Source: Acidobacteria bacterium Ga0074141 (lineage in GTDB: Bacteria > Acidobacteriota > Blastocatellia > Pyrinomonadales > Pyrinomonadaceae). From it: a stretch of DNA of 64,000 bases. A program made the translations under genes and the position numbers. Below, in pieces: positions 37,623 through 46,597 of this stretch; positions within the stretch are counted from its first letter, which is position 1; every line of letters begins with the position of its first letter. Location: contig LNDP01000025.1 in NCBI GenBank assembly GCA_001464665.1, positions 62,001 through 126,000 of the forward strand. The letters run 5' to 3'. Below the pieces are notes generated by a model. The model was not told the origin of the DNA. It searched no databases and worked only from the letters and a program-made list of their open reading frames with translations.

Positions 37623-40600
37623 GACTCACCGACGATCAAAAACGTGCTGTTCAAGCCGAGGGAAGCATTGCGGTGACGGCCGGAGCCGGCACGGGAAAAA
37701 CGGCAATGCTCGCGAAGCGATATGTGCACCATGTGGTCGAACATCAGCTTTCGCCGCTTGAGATCGTCGCTGCGACCTTCACTGATAAAGCGGCGGCCGA
37801 GCTCCGTTCGCGTATTCGCGAGGAGATGCAGCATATCGGGGACGACACGAAGACCGCAGAGGTCGATGCCGCCCAGATCAGCACCATCCATTCCCTCGCC
37901 GCCCGGGTCTGCCGCGACTTTTACGACGTTGCGGAGATCCCGGCGGATTTCACCGTGTTGGACGAGACCGAGGCGGAAATGCGCTCGGTAGAATGGTTTC
38001 GCAAAGCGGTGGCCGGGATCGACCCCGAGATCATCGAAGTTCTCGGCTATTCGTGGCTTTTGAGGGCTCTCAGAGAATTGTTCAGGGACCCGATATCTTC
38101 GGCGGAGGCTTTCAACCACGGAGACACCGAATGGCGGGGTGCGATCGAGGCGGCGCGAAACGAAGCGTTGATAAAGTTGCAGCGGTCCGATGCCTGGAAA
38201 TATGCCGATCAGACGCTCGAGAAATATCGCGGAGCCGCCGATGACAAGCTCGAGATCTATCGGCAGAACGTCATCCATGCAATGAGCGATATTTCTGCCG
38301 GGCGCAGCGTCGAAACGGCGATCGAAGTGTTTGCCGGCTTTCGCTCGAACCTCGGTGCGAAGGGAAAATGGCCGGACGGCGGCCTCGATGAGATCAGGGC
38401 CTGCCTGGCGCCGTTACGTGACGAATTCAACACGGCCAAAAAGATGACATCGTTGGAATTTGGTGAGGCCGAGGTCGAATTGGGAAGGCGAGTTGATTAT
38501 TTGAAGCGAGCGTTCGAACAGGCTCGTGAGCAGATAGCCGCCTTCAAGTTTCGAGAGAAGGTCCTCGATTATTCAGATCTCGAATTTTTTGCACTCAAGA
38601 TCTTGGAAAATGACGATGCCCGTCGGCACTACGCCGAGCGGTGGCGAGCGATACTAATTGACGAGTTCCAGGACACGAATCCGATACAGGAAAAGCTGCT
38701 GCAAAAATTGACGAGCACTTCCCGCCTGACCGTCGTGGGTGATGAGAAGCAGTCGATCTATGGCTTTCGCAGGGCCGATGTCGAGGTTTTCGGCCGGTTC
38801 AAGGCAGCCATCGGACATTCTGTGAACCTGAGCCACAGCTTTCGAACTCATCACCGGCTTGTTGAGTCCGTTAACGCAGTTTTCTCGGTCGTGCTCGGCG
38901 ATCTCCACCAGGAATTGGAAGCGAACCGCAAGGAGGCTCCGAACGATGAGGTCCCAATAGTCGCGGCAACAATTGTCGGTGAGACGGGCGAAAGTTCCCA
39001 CGATCTGCGGCGGGCCGAGGCCGACTACATTGCAACGGAAATAAAACGAATGCTGGATGAGCAAATGCCGGTCTTCGACAAACAGGCCTCGATCTGTCGT
39101 CCGATCCGCCCCGGAGATATCGCACTGTTGTCGCGGGCAAGAGCACCGTTAGACATTTACATCGAAGCCCTTCTGAAGCGGGGAGTGCCGGCCGTGAATA
39201 CAGGGGGCGGAAACCTCCTCGAAACGCGCACGGTCAAAGACGCTCTGGCGGTTCTCGCGTTCGCCGCCGATGCGACCGACGATATCGCCCTGGTGGCCCT
39301 TTTGCGAAGCCCGTTATTTGCGGTTAGCGACAAAGTGCTGTTCGATCTGGCCGCCAATAAAGGAAAGCAACAGACGTGGTGGGGCCTGATAGCCGGGTCG
39401 AACGGAGATCTTGCCCCGGTTCGTGATGTTCTCAAAAAACTTGTCGAAAGCGGGCGAAGACAAACTCCGATCCGTCTCCTCGAGATGATGGATGAAATGA
39501 CCGGATATACGGCTGTGATCGAGAATCTGTCGCAAGGCGAACGCCGGGTTGCTGACTGGAATGGGTTTCTTCGTCTCCTTCGCCGTTTTGAGGCGATCGG
39601 GCGAGGTGATCTCCTTGGAGCAGTCCGCTATGCCAAAAGATTGATCGACTCCGAGTCCGAGATCCCAAGGCCTCCGATCGACGCCGGAGATGCCGTTTCA
39701 CTAATGACGATCCATGGCTCGAAAGGCCTTGAGTGGCCGGTCGTTTTTGTTCCCGACCTGGCACGGAAAAAACCGAATAGGTTTTCAACCGTCAGCGTGG
39801 ACAATCAGCTCGGTGTCGCGTTCGATTTTGAGCTCCCGACGGCAGCGAACGATGGGGCTTCCATTACAGCAGAGTTCGAAAAGGCCGATCCGTCGATCCT
39901 TCGTCTTATCGCTCAGCGCCGCGATGAACGCGAACTGGAAGAGACAAAGCGCATACTCTATGTCGCGATAACGCGTGCCCGAGACCGCGTATTTCTGACC
40001 TCTGCCGGAGAGAAGGGAGGCGATATTGGCCTGCTCATTCCGGGCCTGGAAACCGCCGGAGTTCCCGTCCAAGCGGTTCCGGCCACCGAATTCCGGCTCG
40101 AGATTCAGGCTCCTGAACACGAAATATCGCCCCTGAACGCAGGTGCCGCTGCCCGGGCCTTACAGCTTGATCCGGTCTGCGTAGGGCTTACGCGAATACC
40201 GGTGACGGCATTGACTGAGTATTCCGTGTGCCCACGGAAATTCCGTTTCGCTTATGTGGACGGGCACCCGGGACTTGGAGAGGGCTCGGCCCGCGGAAGG
40301 ATCGTCGGATCTTTGACCCACACCGCACTCGAACTCCGGCTCGGCTCTAATGAGGAACTTCGCCCGTTTTCCAACGGTGCCGGCGACGATCTCTTGGCGG
40401 AGGCGATCGGGCTTGCCCAAAACTTCCATCTCAATGAGGCATTTGCCGGCGTCAGGCAACCGAACACCGAAAATGAGAGGCCGATAACCCTCACACAGAA
40501 CGGGATCACCATAACGGGCATCGCAGACCTCGTCGGCGATGACTTTGTTCTGGACTATAAGACCGACGCCGAAATGGATCCGAGCCACCATCGTTTCCAG

Positions 40601-40822
40601 CTTTGGGCATATGCCGAGGCCCTCGATAAACCAACTGCATACTTGGCTTACCTGCGGCACAATACCCTACACGAGTTTGGGCCGGAAGCGTTGGCCGAGA
40701 TCAGGACGGATGCTGTGCAACTCCTGGAAGGAGTGAAAAATGCGAACTACGATGCAAAGCCTTCCACGGCAAACTGCACACACTGCGTCTTCACCTCGAT
40801 CTGCGATGCGAGCGTGGTTTAA
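37619..40822 (+). CDS. addA: AddA-like UvrD-family helicase-nuclease
   Basis: 1067 aa. Helicase motifs: Q-motif LTDDQKRAV, Walker A TAGAGTGKTAM, DEFQDTNPIQ (motif II), VGDEKQSIYGFR (III), MTIHGSKGLEWP (V), YVAITRARDRVF (VI). C-terminal PD-(D/E)XK nuclease with FVLDYKTDAE and a terminal CTHCVFTSIC cysteine cluster. It overlaps addB by ATGA (4 nt), so translation is coupled. Together they form an AddAB-type break-processing enzyme. Confidence 0.92.
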   Translation: MRLTDDQKRAVQAEGSIAVTAGAGTGKTAMLAKRYVHHVVEHQLSPLEIVAATFTDKAAAELRSRIREEMQHIGDDTKTAEVDAAQISTIHSLAARVCRDFYDVAEIPADFTVLDETEAEMRSVEWFRKAVAGIDPEIIEVLGYSWLLRALRELFRDPISSAEAFNHGDTEWRGAIEAARNEALIKLQRSDAWKYADQTLEKYRGAADDKLEIYRQNVIHAMSDISAGRSVETAIEVFAGFRSNLGAKGKWPDGGLDEIRACLAPLRDEFNTAKKMTSLEFGEAEVELGRRVDYLKRAFEQAREQIAAFKFREKVLDYSDLEFFALKILENDDARRHYAERWRAILIDEFQDTNPIQEKLLQKLTSTSRLTVVGDEKQSIYGFRRADVEVFGRFKAAIGHSVNLSHSFRTHHRLVESVNAVFSVVLGDLHQELEANRKEAPNDEVPIVAATIVGETGESSHDLRRAEADYIATEIKRMLDEQMPVFDKQASICRPIRPGDIALLSRARAPLDIYIEALLKRGVPAVNTGGGNLLETRTVKDALAVLAFAADATDDIALVALLRSPLFAVSDKVLFDLAANKGKQQTWWGLIAGSNGDLAPVRDVLKKLVESGRRQTPIRLLEMMDEMTGYTAVIENLSQGERRVADWNGFLRLLRRFEAIGRGDLLGAVRYAKRLIDSESEIPRPPIDAGDAVSLMTIHGSKGLEWPVVFVPDLARKKPNRFSTVSVDNQLGVAFDFELPTAANDGASITAEFEKADPSILRLIAQRRDERELEETKRILYVAITRARDRVFLTSAGEKGGDIGLLIPGLETAGVPVQAVPATEFRLEIQAPEHEISPLNAGAAARALQLDPVCVGLTRIPVTALTEYSVCPRKFRFAYVDGHPGLGEGSARGRIVGSLTHTALELRLGSNEELRPFSNGAGDDLLAEAIGLAQNFHLNEAFAGVRQPNTENERPITLTQNGITITGIADLVGDDFVLDYKTDAEMDPSHHRFQLWAYAEALDKPTAYLAYLRHNTLHEFGPEALAEIRTDAVQLLEGVKNANYDAKPSTANCTHCVFTSICDASVV

Positions 40823-40889
40823 ATCGAGAATTTAGTTCAACAGTCCCCGAATAAACCCTGAACCGAACTTCCGATCTGATTCCCCAACC

Positions 40890-40904
40890 CCGCCGAAGCG
40901 GCGG
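40890..40904 (-). other. UUCG-type hairpin between convergent addA and korB
   Basis: On the minus strand CCGCCGCTTCGGCGG folds with a C(UUCG)G tetraloop immediately after the korB stop. No T-run follows, so it is a stability element or weak terminator for the convergent transcripts. Confidence 0.4.
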
Positions 40905-41957
40905 TTACCGGAGCCCGGCGTTTAGTTTTTCGAGAGCGGCGGAACCGGGGCAGAGATCGGATTCGCCGAGTGCGTTCAGCGGCCGTTCGGTCGTCTCGAG
41001 CAGTTCATGGAGCTCGGTCGAATTTTCGTTGATGTAAAGAAGACCGGTCAGTATTTCATCCCGCCGCTTTGCCTCGCGGACGGCGTTCGTCGCCGAAAGC
41101 CGGTCGGTCGGGTCCCAATCCTTGGCGAGCTTGTTGAGGTGAATGACCGAACCGTCGTGCATCGTCAGGTCCTTGACCGAGCCCGATTCGTAGCTGGTCT
41201 TTATCTCGTGCATCATTGGAATAAAATCCATCGTCGCGGTCGCGGCCATGTGCTCGCGGACGTAGTCGTAGGACTTGGTCGAGCCCGAGTTGTTGTTAAA
41301 GGTTACGCACGGGCTGATCACGTTAAGAAAGGCAAAGCCCTTGTGCCGCATCGCCGCCTTGAGCAGCGGCACGAGCTGTTCCTTATCGCCCGAGAAGCTC
41401 TGCCCGACGAAGGTCGCCCCGAGCTCGATGGCAAGGCTCGCCAGGTCGATCGCGGCAAAGAGGTTCTCGTGGCCGGTCTTGTTCTTCGAGCCGGCATCGG
41501 CGGTCGCCGAATCTTGGCCTTTCGTCAGGCCATAGCAGCCGTTGTTCATCACAAGATAGACCATCTTGAGATTACGGCGGATGACGTGGACGAACTGGCC
41601 CATCCCGATCGAGGCCGTATCGCCATCGCCGGAGACGCCGAAATAGAACAGGTCGCGGTTGGCCAGATTGGCACCGGTCGCGACCGAAGGCATCCGGCCG
41701 TGAACGGAGTTGAAGCCGTGCGAGTTCGACAAAAAATAAGCCGGCGACTTGGACGAACACCCGATGCCCGAGAGCTTCGCCACCTTGTGCGGCTCGATGT
41801 TCATTTGCCAGCACGCTTCGACGATTGCCGCGTTGATCGAATCATGCCCGCACCCGGCACAAAGCGTCGAAAGCGAGCCCTCGTAATAATCGACCGTGTA
41901 ACCAAGGTCGTTCTTAGGCAATGCCGGATGGCGGAATGTGGATCTAACGTATGTCAT
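40905..41957 (-). CDS. korB: 2-oxoacid:ferredoxin oxidoreductase beta subunit
   Basis: 350 aa. TPP-binding subunit: LCAGCGHDSIN with the cluster-ligand Cys, LSGIGCSSKSP, and the TPP/Mg motif GDGDTASIGMGQ...NNGCYGLTKGQ. It catalyses oxidative decarboxylation of 2-oxoglutarate or pyruvate to the acyl-CoA with reduced ferredoxin, together with KorA. In most genomes it follows korA directly; here an esterase and a toxin-antitoxin pair intervene. Its start overlaps the esterase end by 14 nt. Confidence 0.93.
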   Translation of the reverse strand: MTYVRSTFRHPALPKNDLGYTVDYYEGSLSTLCAGCGHDSINAAIVEACWQMNIEPHKVAKLSGIGCSSKSPAYFLSNSHGFNSVHGRMPSVATGANLANRDLFYFGVSGDGDTASIGMGQFVHVIRRNLKMVYLVMNNGCYGLTKGQDSATADAGSKNKTGHENLFAAIDLASLAIELGATFVGQSFSGDKEQLVPLLKAAMRHKGFAFLNVISPCVTFNNNSGSTKSYDYVREHMAATATMDFIPMMHEIKTSYESGSVKDLTMHDGSVIHLNKLAKDWDPTDRLSATNAVREAKRRDEILTGLLYINENSTELHELLETTERPLNALGESDLCPGSAALEKLNAGLR

Positions 41958-42885
41958 AACTAACGCTCTCGGTTTGGACGGACTTCTTCTTGGCGAATAT
42001 TCTTTCGCTCAGCTCGTACATATCCCTGAACATATTGGGAGGCGAAACTTGGTGGCCACCCGGGAATTGTCGAAACTCGTGCGGGATCTTTCGGTCAATC
42101 ATTATTCCCGAAAGGTCGCGGTTGGGTTTGAACAAACCCAGTTCATCTTCCGTGCCGCAATCTAGATAAAAGTACGGCAAGTCAGCAATTTTTTCTTCAG
42201 GGTAAATGGAAAATAGCTTAAAGAGATCGTTCGCATCGATCGTCGAACGGTCTTTACCGTCGCCATAGATCGACGTCAACAATTCCCTGATACCGGGAAT
42301 TGGTGGAAGCGACCTTACCTCGCTAAAGGTCGCAGCATTCACGGCGCCGCTCCACGAAACCGCCAATGCGAACAACTGCGGGTGTTTTATGCCAAATTTC
42401 AATGATCCATAACCGCCCATCGAGACACCCGCGATAGCCCGTGCTCTCCGGTCGGCAACAGTGCGAAAGTTCTTGTCTATTTCGGGTATCAGCTCATTGA
42501 TCACGTACGACTCGTATTTGTCGTTCGGATTAGAAGCGCTGTCGGTGTAGAAACCGGTGCCGCCCGCAACGAAAACCATTATCACCCGATGCCTTTCCGT
42601 GTATCCAACGGAACCTGCCTTCGTGATCTTATGGTCGCCCCCAAGCCCATGCAGCATATAAATAACCGGGAATCGGACGTCCTTTTCCTCTTCATAACGA
42701 GCCGGCAGGATAACGCTGTAGGCCACCTTTCTTGCGAGCAACTTACTGTCGAGTTCGGCGGTCTTGATCGTTGGAACCTGAACTGCATTGGAAAGCGAAA
42801 GGCTGGTGCCGGACGTCTGAGCAAAAACCGTCGAGCAGAGCAGGAGTAACAAGAATAGAGGGATATGCGGTCTTCGAATTCTCAT
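41944..42885 (-). CDS. secreted esterase (esterase D/feruloyl-esterase-like)
   Basis: 313 aa with a signal peptide (IPLFLLLLLCSTVFA). Alpha/beta-hydrolase triad: nucleophile GVSMGGYGS, Asp in DCGTEDELG, His in FPGGHQVSPP; oxyanion region YMLHGLGGDH. Substrate unknown; the family includes antigen-85-like, feruloyl and acyl-sugar esterases. It sits between the korA tail copy and korB with tight spacing, so it is part of the kor transcript although unrelated in function. Confidence 0.85.
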   Translation of the reverse strand: MRIRRPHIPLFLLLLLCSTVFAQTSGTSLSLSNAVQVPTIKTAELDSKLLARKVAYSVILPARYEEEKDVRFPVIYMLHGLGGDHKITKAGSVGYTERHRVIMVFVAGGTGFYTDSASNPNDKYESYVINELIPEIDKNFRTVADRRARAIAGVSMGGYGSLKFGIKHPQLFALAVSWSGAVNAATFSEVRSLPPIPGIRELLTSIYGDGKDRSTIDANDLFKLFSIYPEEKIADLPYFYLDCGTEDELGLFKPNRDLSGIMIDRKIPHEFRQFPGGHQVSPPNMFRDMYELSERIFAKKKSVQTESVSYDIR

Positions 42886-42887
42886 GA

Positions 42888-43020
42888 TTTACGTCAACTT
42901 GCTCCTTATCTGCCTGAAGATATTATCCGCCGTGATCGGCATGCCGTCGTAGTTTAGGACATAAATGAGTTTGGATGCATCGATGGCGAGTTCGATCATC
43001 ATCAGGCTGAACCGGGCATC
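42888..43020 (-). pseudogene. duplicated korA 3' end (tail copy)
   Basis: The minus strand reads RFSLMMIELAIDASKLIYVL then NYDGMPITADNIFRQI, nearly the same as the last ~40 residues of korA (FRSLMMIELGVDASKLISVL...). It ends with TAA only 2 nt before the esterase ATG. The DNA match to 43531-43640 is about 85-90% by eye over 100 bp, same orientation. BrnT/BrnA lie between the two tails. Confidence 0.85.
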
Positions 43021-43033
43021 GGAGCAAGCATGC

Positions 43034-43228
43034 CTAAAATTCAGCTATTTCCTTGTCCTTTTTTAACAGCCGATTGACAACCTGGCTCCGGTCAATGTCT
43101 TTCTTGACCGAAAGCTTATGGACGAACTCGGCAATTTCCGGCTCGAGATAGATCGGCAGGTTAAACTCGCCGTCCGGATTGTGGAATTTTCCCCGTTCTC
43201 CTTTTGAAAAATCATATTCCTTTTTCAT
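43034..43228 (-). CDS. brnA: BrnA antitoxin
   Basis: 64 aa from the ATG at 43226-43228 (MKKEYDFSKGERGKF); an upstream in-frame start at 43294 is rejected because it lies deep in brnT. It contains the ribbon-helix-helix-like C-terminal part LPIYLEPEIAEFVHKLSVKK and the BrnA/CopG-type N-terminus. It overlaps brnT by 17 nt, which is typical for this toxin-first type II module. It neutralises BrnT and represses the operon in studied cases. Confidence 0.85.
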   Translation of the reverse strand: MKKEYDFSKGERGKFHNPDGEFNLPIYLEPEIAEFVHKLSVKKDIDRSQVVNRLLKKDKEIAEF

Positions 43229-43508
43229 ATTGTTCTGTTTCACGCTTGGTTGCCTTTCGTGCCGAAATGATCCTGATCCGCATGCTCTCTGCACTCAGGC
43301 TTTCAAACTTATGAGATAGGACCAACACACTTCCCATCTCGTCTAAACCAATTGTAATCCATCGCTCTTCTGTTTCGCTATGTTCTTCGTCTGGGATCGA
43401 AAGCAGATTTGGGTCACGAAAAACCGTTGCCGCTCGCTCGAAACTGATCACGTGTTTGCGAATGTTGCTCCGAGCTTTCCTAGGGTCCCATTCAAAATCG
43501 TAACGCAT
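43212..43508 (-). CDS. brnT: BrnT ribonuclease toxin
   Basis: 98 aa. FEWDPRKARSNIRKHVISFE is the family signature, followed by the RWITIGLDEMGSVLVLSHKF strand pair and the RIISARKATKRETEQYE helix with the conserved Arg/Glu residues. RelE-fold mRNA endonuclease. It starts 5 nt after the korA stop, so it is expressed from the kor transcript or an internal promoter. Confidence 0.88.
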   Translation of the reverse strand: MRYDFEWDPRKARSNIRKHVISFERAATVFRDPNLLSIPDEEHSETEERWITIGLDEMGSVLVLSHKFESLSAESMRIRIISARKATKRETEQYEKGI

Positions 43509-43513
43509 ACTCT

Positions 43514-45475
43514 TCAGATCCGGCCCTTGATCTGCCTAAAAATATTATCCGCCGTGATAGGCATGCCGTCGTAGTTTAAGACCGAGATGAGCTTCGAGGC
43601 ATCGACGCCGAGTTCGATCATCATCAGGCTGCGGAACTGCGCGTCGCGGTTTTGTTCGATGACGAAAATGCGTTCGTGAGCATCGACGAATTCCTTGAAT
43701 GCTCGGCCGAACGGGAACGCCCGCGGACGCATTGCGTCAAGCGTAATGCCGTCAGCGGCAAGCATTTCGATCGCCTCCTCGGCAGCGTAGATCGACGTTC
43801 CGAAGAAAATGACGCCATTGGGATGGCCGGTAACAACTTCGCCGGGTTCCGATTCGTGGCTCATTCCCGGGCTGAAGAAGACCGGCTGCGGAACGAGTTC
43901 TTTCGCCGTGTCCCATTTGCGGGCGAGCCGGTCCATGTTGCGTTTGTAAGCTTCGCCGTCCTCGGTATAAACGCCGTATTCGTCGCGGGACGAGCCGCGG
44001 GTGACGAACGCACCACGGGTCGCGTTGGTGCCGGCGATCGTCCGATACGGAATGCCGTCGTTGTCGATATCAAGATAGCGGCCGAATTTGCCCTTGAACT
44101 GCTCGAGCGGCTGTCCGGCAGTTTCGTTGCTGCCATCGTGGCCGGGCAGGTCAGCGTGGTGGCCGCCCGCGTCGCCGTTGGTCGAGGCGGCGTCAAGGCT
44201 GGAGGCTCGCGAACCCAAAGCCGATGCCGCAGCTATCTGATCAAGCTGTTCGCCGGTCAGGATCTTGCCCCGGTCGTATGCTCGGGAATCGTCCCAAATG
44301 AGCGGCTCGGTGATGTGGTCGTTCATGCCGAGGTCGAGGTCGGTCATCACGATCACCGGAGTTTGCAGCCGCTCGGTCAGGTCAAAGGCATCGGCGGTCA
44401 TCTCAAAGCATTCCTTGGGCGATGCCGGGAAGAGCAGCGGGTGCTTTGTATCGCCGTGCGAGGCATAGGCCGCAAGCAGAATGTCAGATTGCTGCGTTCG
44501 CGTCGGCATTCCGGTCGAAGGCCCGGTCCGCTGCACGTCGATCAGGACGGTCGGCACCTCGGCAAAATAACCGAGCCCGAGGAATTCGTTCATCAGGGAG
44601 ACGCCCGGGCCGCTGGTCGCCGTAAAGGCTCGGGCCCCGTTCCACATCGCGCCCATCACCATGCCAATTGCGGCGAGTTCGTCCTCGGCCTGGACGATCG
44701 CATAGTTGTTGCGGCCGGTTTCGGGGTCAACCCGGTACTTCGCCGCGTATTTTGTAAAGGCATCGACGACCGATGTCGAAGGCGTTATTGGGTACCAAGC
44801 GGCGATCGTCGCTCCGGCATAAACCGCGCCCAAGGCACAAGCCGAATTGCCGCTGTAAAGTATCTTGTCGCCAAGCAGGTCGCGGCGTTCGACGCGGAGC
44901 GAGAACGGATACTCGAAGTTCTCTTTGACGTAATTCACTCCGAGATTCAGCGCCCGAATGTTTGGCTCGATCAGCTTTTCCTTGCCTTTGAATTGTTCGC
45001 CGATCAATCCCTCAAGCATGGAAAAATCGATATCAAAAAGCGTGGCGAGAGCACCGACATAGACGATGTTCTTGAAAAGCTGCCGCTGGCGTGCGTCGGT
45101 GTATTCGGCGTTGCAGAGCGCCGTCATCGGTATGCCGAGATGCGTTATGTCCTCGCGGGCATATTCGGGCGAGAGCGGCTTCGTGTTGTCGTAAACAAAA
45201 TAACCGCCGGGCAAGACGTCCGCGTAGTCCTTCTTCATCGACTGCGGATTGACCGCGACCATCAGGTCAACGCCCTCACGCCGGCCGAGATAGCCCTTCT
45301 CCGAAACCCGCACCTCATACCAAGTCGGCAAGCCCTGAATGTTCGAAGGAAAGATGTTCTTCGGCGTCACAGGCACGCCCATCCGAAACACCGCCTTCGT
45401 AAACAAGGCATTGGCCGACGCCGACCCGGTGCCGTTAACATTCGCAAAGCGAACTACAAAATCGTTTATCTTCAT
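43514..45475 (-). CDS. korA: 2-oxoacid:ferredoxin oxidoreductase, fused gamma-alpha subunit
   Basis: 653 aa. Residues about 1-190 are the gamma domain (VRFANVNGTGSASANALF), the rest the alpha pyrimidine-binding domain (YPITPSTSVVDAF, ATSGPGVSLMNEF, GPSTGMPTRTQQSD). Fused gamma-alpha chains are usual in the KorA/IorA-type family. Residues about 418-456 are a low-complexity Gly/Ser/His/Asp-rich stretch (nt about 44110-44224) absent from a compact alpha subunit, probably a surface loop insertion. Its last 40 residues are duplicated downstream. Confidence 0.93.
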   Translation of the reverse strand: MKINDFVVRFANVNGTGSASANALFTKAVFRMGVPVTPKNIFPSNIQGLPTWYEVRVSEKGYLGRREGVDLMVAVNPQSMKKDYADVLPGGYFVYDNTKPLSPEYAREDITHLGIPMTALCNAEYTDARQRQLFKNIVYVGALATLFDIDFSMLEGLIGEQFKGKEKLIEPNIRALNLGVNYVKENFEYPFSLRVERRDLLGDKILYSGNSACALGAVYAGATIAAWYPITPSTSVVDAFTKYAAKYRVDPETGRNNYAIVQAEDELAAIGMVMGAMWNGARAFTATSGPGVSLMNEFLGLGYFAEVPTVLIDVQRTGPSTGMPTRTQQSDILLAAYASHGDTKHPLLFPASPKECFEMTADAFDLTERLQTPVIVMTDLDLGMNDHITEPLIWDDSRAYDRGKILTGEQLDQIAAASALGSRASSLDAASTNGDAGGHHADLPGHDGSNETAGQPLEQFKGKFGRYLDIDNDGIPYRTIAGTNATRGAFVTRGSSRDEYGVYTEDGEAYKRNMDRLARKWDTAKELVPQPVFFSPGMSHESEPGEVVTGHPNGVIFFGTSIYAAEEAIEMLAADGITLDAMRPRAFPFGRAFKEFVDAHERIFVIEQNRDAQFRSLMMIELGVDASKLISVLNYDGMPITADNIFRQIKGRI

Positions 45476-45481
45476 AGAAAC

Positions 45482-45773
45482 TTAGCGCCGAAGACCGAAG
45501 TCGGGGTGCTGTTTGTGATGCCGAACCGTGGTCACACGGATGAGGGTCTTGCTAACGATCCTGTAAACGATCTGATATGGAAATCGGTCAAGATCTACAC
45601 ATCGAAGCCCTTTTGATAATGCGATAGGACTCTGGGTTCGACTTAATGCGCTCGATCTTTGCCTGTATCCGGTCGATAAAATCGTCAGCAACTTCGGCTC
45701 CGGCCTCTTTCAAATAAAAGTCGAGTGCTCGCTTCACGTCCCGTTCGGCGGCAGAGCTAAAGACAACTCTCAT
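45482..45773 (-). pseudogene. ParE/RelE-family toxin, frameshifted
   Basis: The 5' frame reads MRVVFSSAAERDVKRALDFY to SNPESYR; the homologous continuation LSKGLRCVDLDRFPYQIVYR and VTTVRHHKQHP lies in another frame. The shift falls near 45618-45630. Joined, the two give a standard ~95-aa ParE-type toxin. Start overlaps the antitoxin stop by ATGA. Either inactivated toxin or a sequencing error. Confidence 0.78.
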
Positions 45774-45997
45774 TTGCGAACGTATTCTCTAAGCGATGTG
45801 AAAAACTGCTCCTCGGTCAACACTGTCTTTGGATTTTCGTCCATCTCGCGGTCACGGCGCAATGCTTCCTCAACCCAGTTTTCGTCGTCATCAACAATCG
45901 GCGATGGCAACGAAGCGATGAGTTTATTTGCGAGCTTTCCGCGTTCTGATACGGGCAATCCAAGTGCAAGTTCTTCTACATCTGCGATCGTTGACAT
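45770..45997 (-). CDS. addiction-module antitoxin (PF09720-like)
   Basis: 75 aa. VEELALGLPVSERGKLANKL and the DENWVEEALRRDREMDENP segment are typical of the unstable antitoxins that pair with ParE/RelE-type toxins. Intact, directly upstream of and overlapping the broken toxin. With the toxin dead it may survive as an anti-addiction gene. Confidence 0.8.
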   Translation of the reverse strand: MSTIADVEELALGLPVSERGKLANKLIASLPSPIVDDDENWVEEALRRDREMDENPKTVLTEEQFFTSLREYVRK

Positions 45998-46069
45998 ATT
46001 TTTGACCTCGACAAATTATATCACTTGCCGCCATCCAAAACCCCGGTGGCTATCTGACCTCGCCGATTC

Positions 46070-46121
46070 CGAGCTTCGCAATATCTTCTCCTCCTTTTTT
46101 GCCTTGGGCGAGCCGGTTATT
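46070..46121 (-). repeat. DUF2200 3'-end copy, tail 4 (short)
   Basis: gcttcgcaatatcttctcctccttttt...gccttgggcgag aligns with the equivalent bases of tail 3 and with the end of the DUF2200 gene ([13 protein letters not shown]). Only about 50 bp are recognisable and the frame is broken. It follows the 46147 gene. Confidence 0.6.
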
Positions 46122-46146
46122 AGCAGCGGAAATAACTGCTGATTTT

Positions 46147-46458
46147 TCAAGAAAAATTGGCATTGTTTCTCCACGCCTTTACAGCTTCGGTCGTCAATTC
46201 GGATACTTCATAAGCGACGCGGCGGCTTTTATAGATCGATGTTGAGTCCGGCAGTATAGGAACAGAGTATTCCACCTCTTGCGCGAGCTTGCTCAAATAG
46301 TTACGCCCGCCCGCTTGGTATGATTCAAGCTCCGCGTCGTTTAGCTGGATCATGTAGCTATATCCAACCGCACTTAGATTGCAGTTGGTATCTAAATACA
46401 AATGGCCCTCGTGTTCGAAAAGAAACCATTCGTGATCCCTCGTATCAACGACTTTCAT
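46147..46458 (-). CDS. hypothetical protein, 103 aa
   Basis: Not recognised. Soluble, mixed alpha/beta (HEWFLFEHEGHLYLDTNC). It starts 5 nt after the stop of tail copy 3, so its translation may be coupled to the preceding tail. Size and composition resemble small immunity-type proteins, but no family can be named. Confidence 0.6.
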   Translation of the reverse strand: MKVVDTRDHEWFLFEHEGHLYLDTNCNLSAVGYSYMIQLNDAELESYQAGGRNYLSKLAQEVEYSVPILPDSTSIYKSRRVAYEVSELTTEAVKAWRNNANFS

Positions 46459-46463
46459 GCTTG

Positions 46464-46562
46464 CTACTCCGCCGTCCGCAATATCTTCTCCGTCCTTTTG
46501 CCTTTAACGAGTTCGTCGACGAGTTTGTAGATCATTCTCATCGCAGCGCTCAGTTTTCTCTT
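46464..46562 (-). repeat. DUF2200 3'-end copy, tail 3
   Basis: The minus strand encodes RKLSAAMRMIYKLVDELVKG then [11 protein letters not shown] and a stop, colinear with the DUF2200 C-terminus [20 protein letters not shown]. No start codon of its own gene. It sits between two unrelated small genes. Confidence 0.8.
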
Positions 46563-46597
46563 AATCCCTTTCGTCAGGGCTACATCGACAAGTTGTG

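Noticed and set aside
41007-41963. 318-codon plus-strand open frame
   Set aside because: Antisense shadow of korB with no motif of its own.
43652-45616. 654-codon plus-strand open frame
   Set aside because: Exactly antisense to korA, no recognisable domain or ribosome site; a by-product of codon bias.
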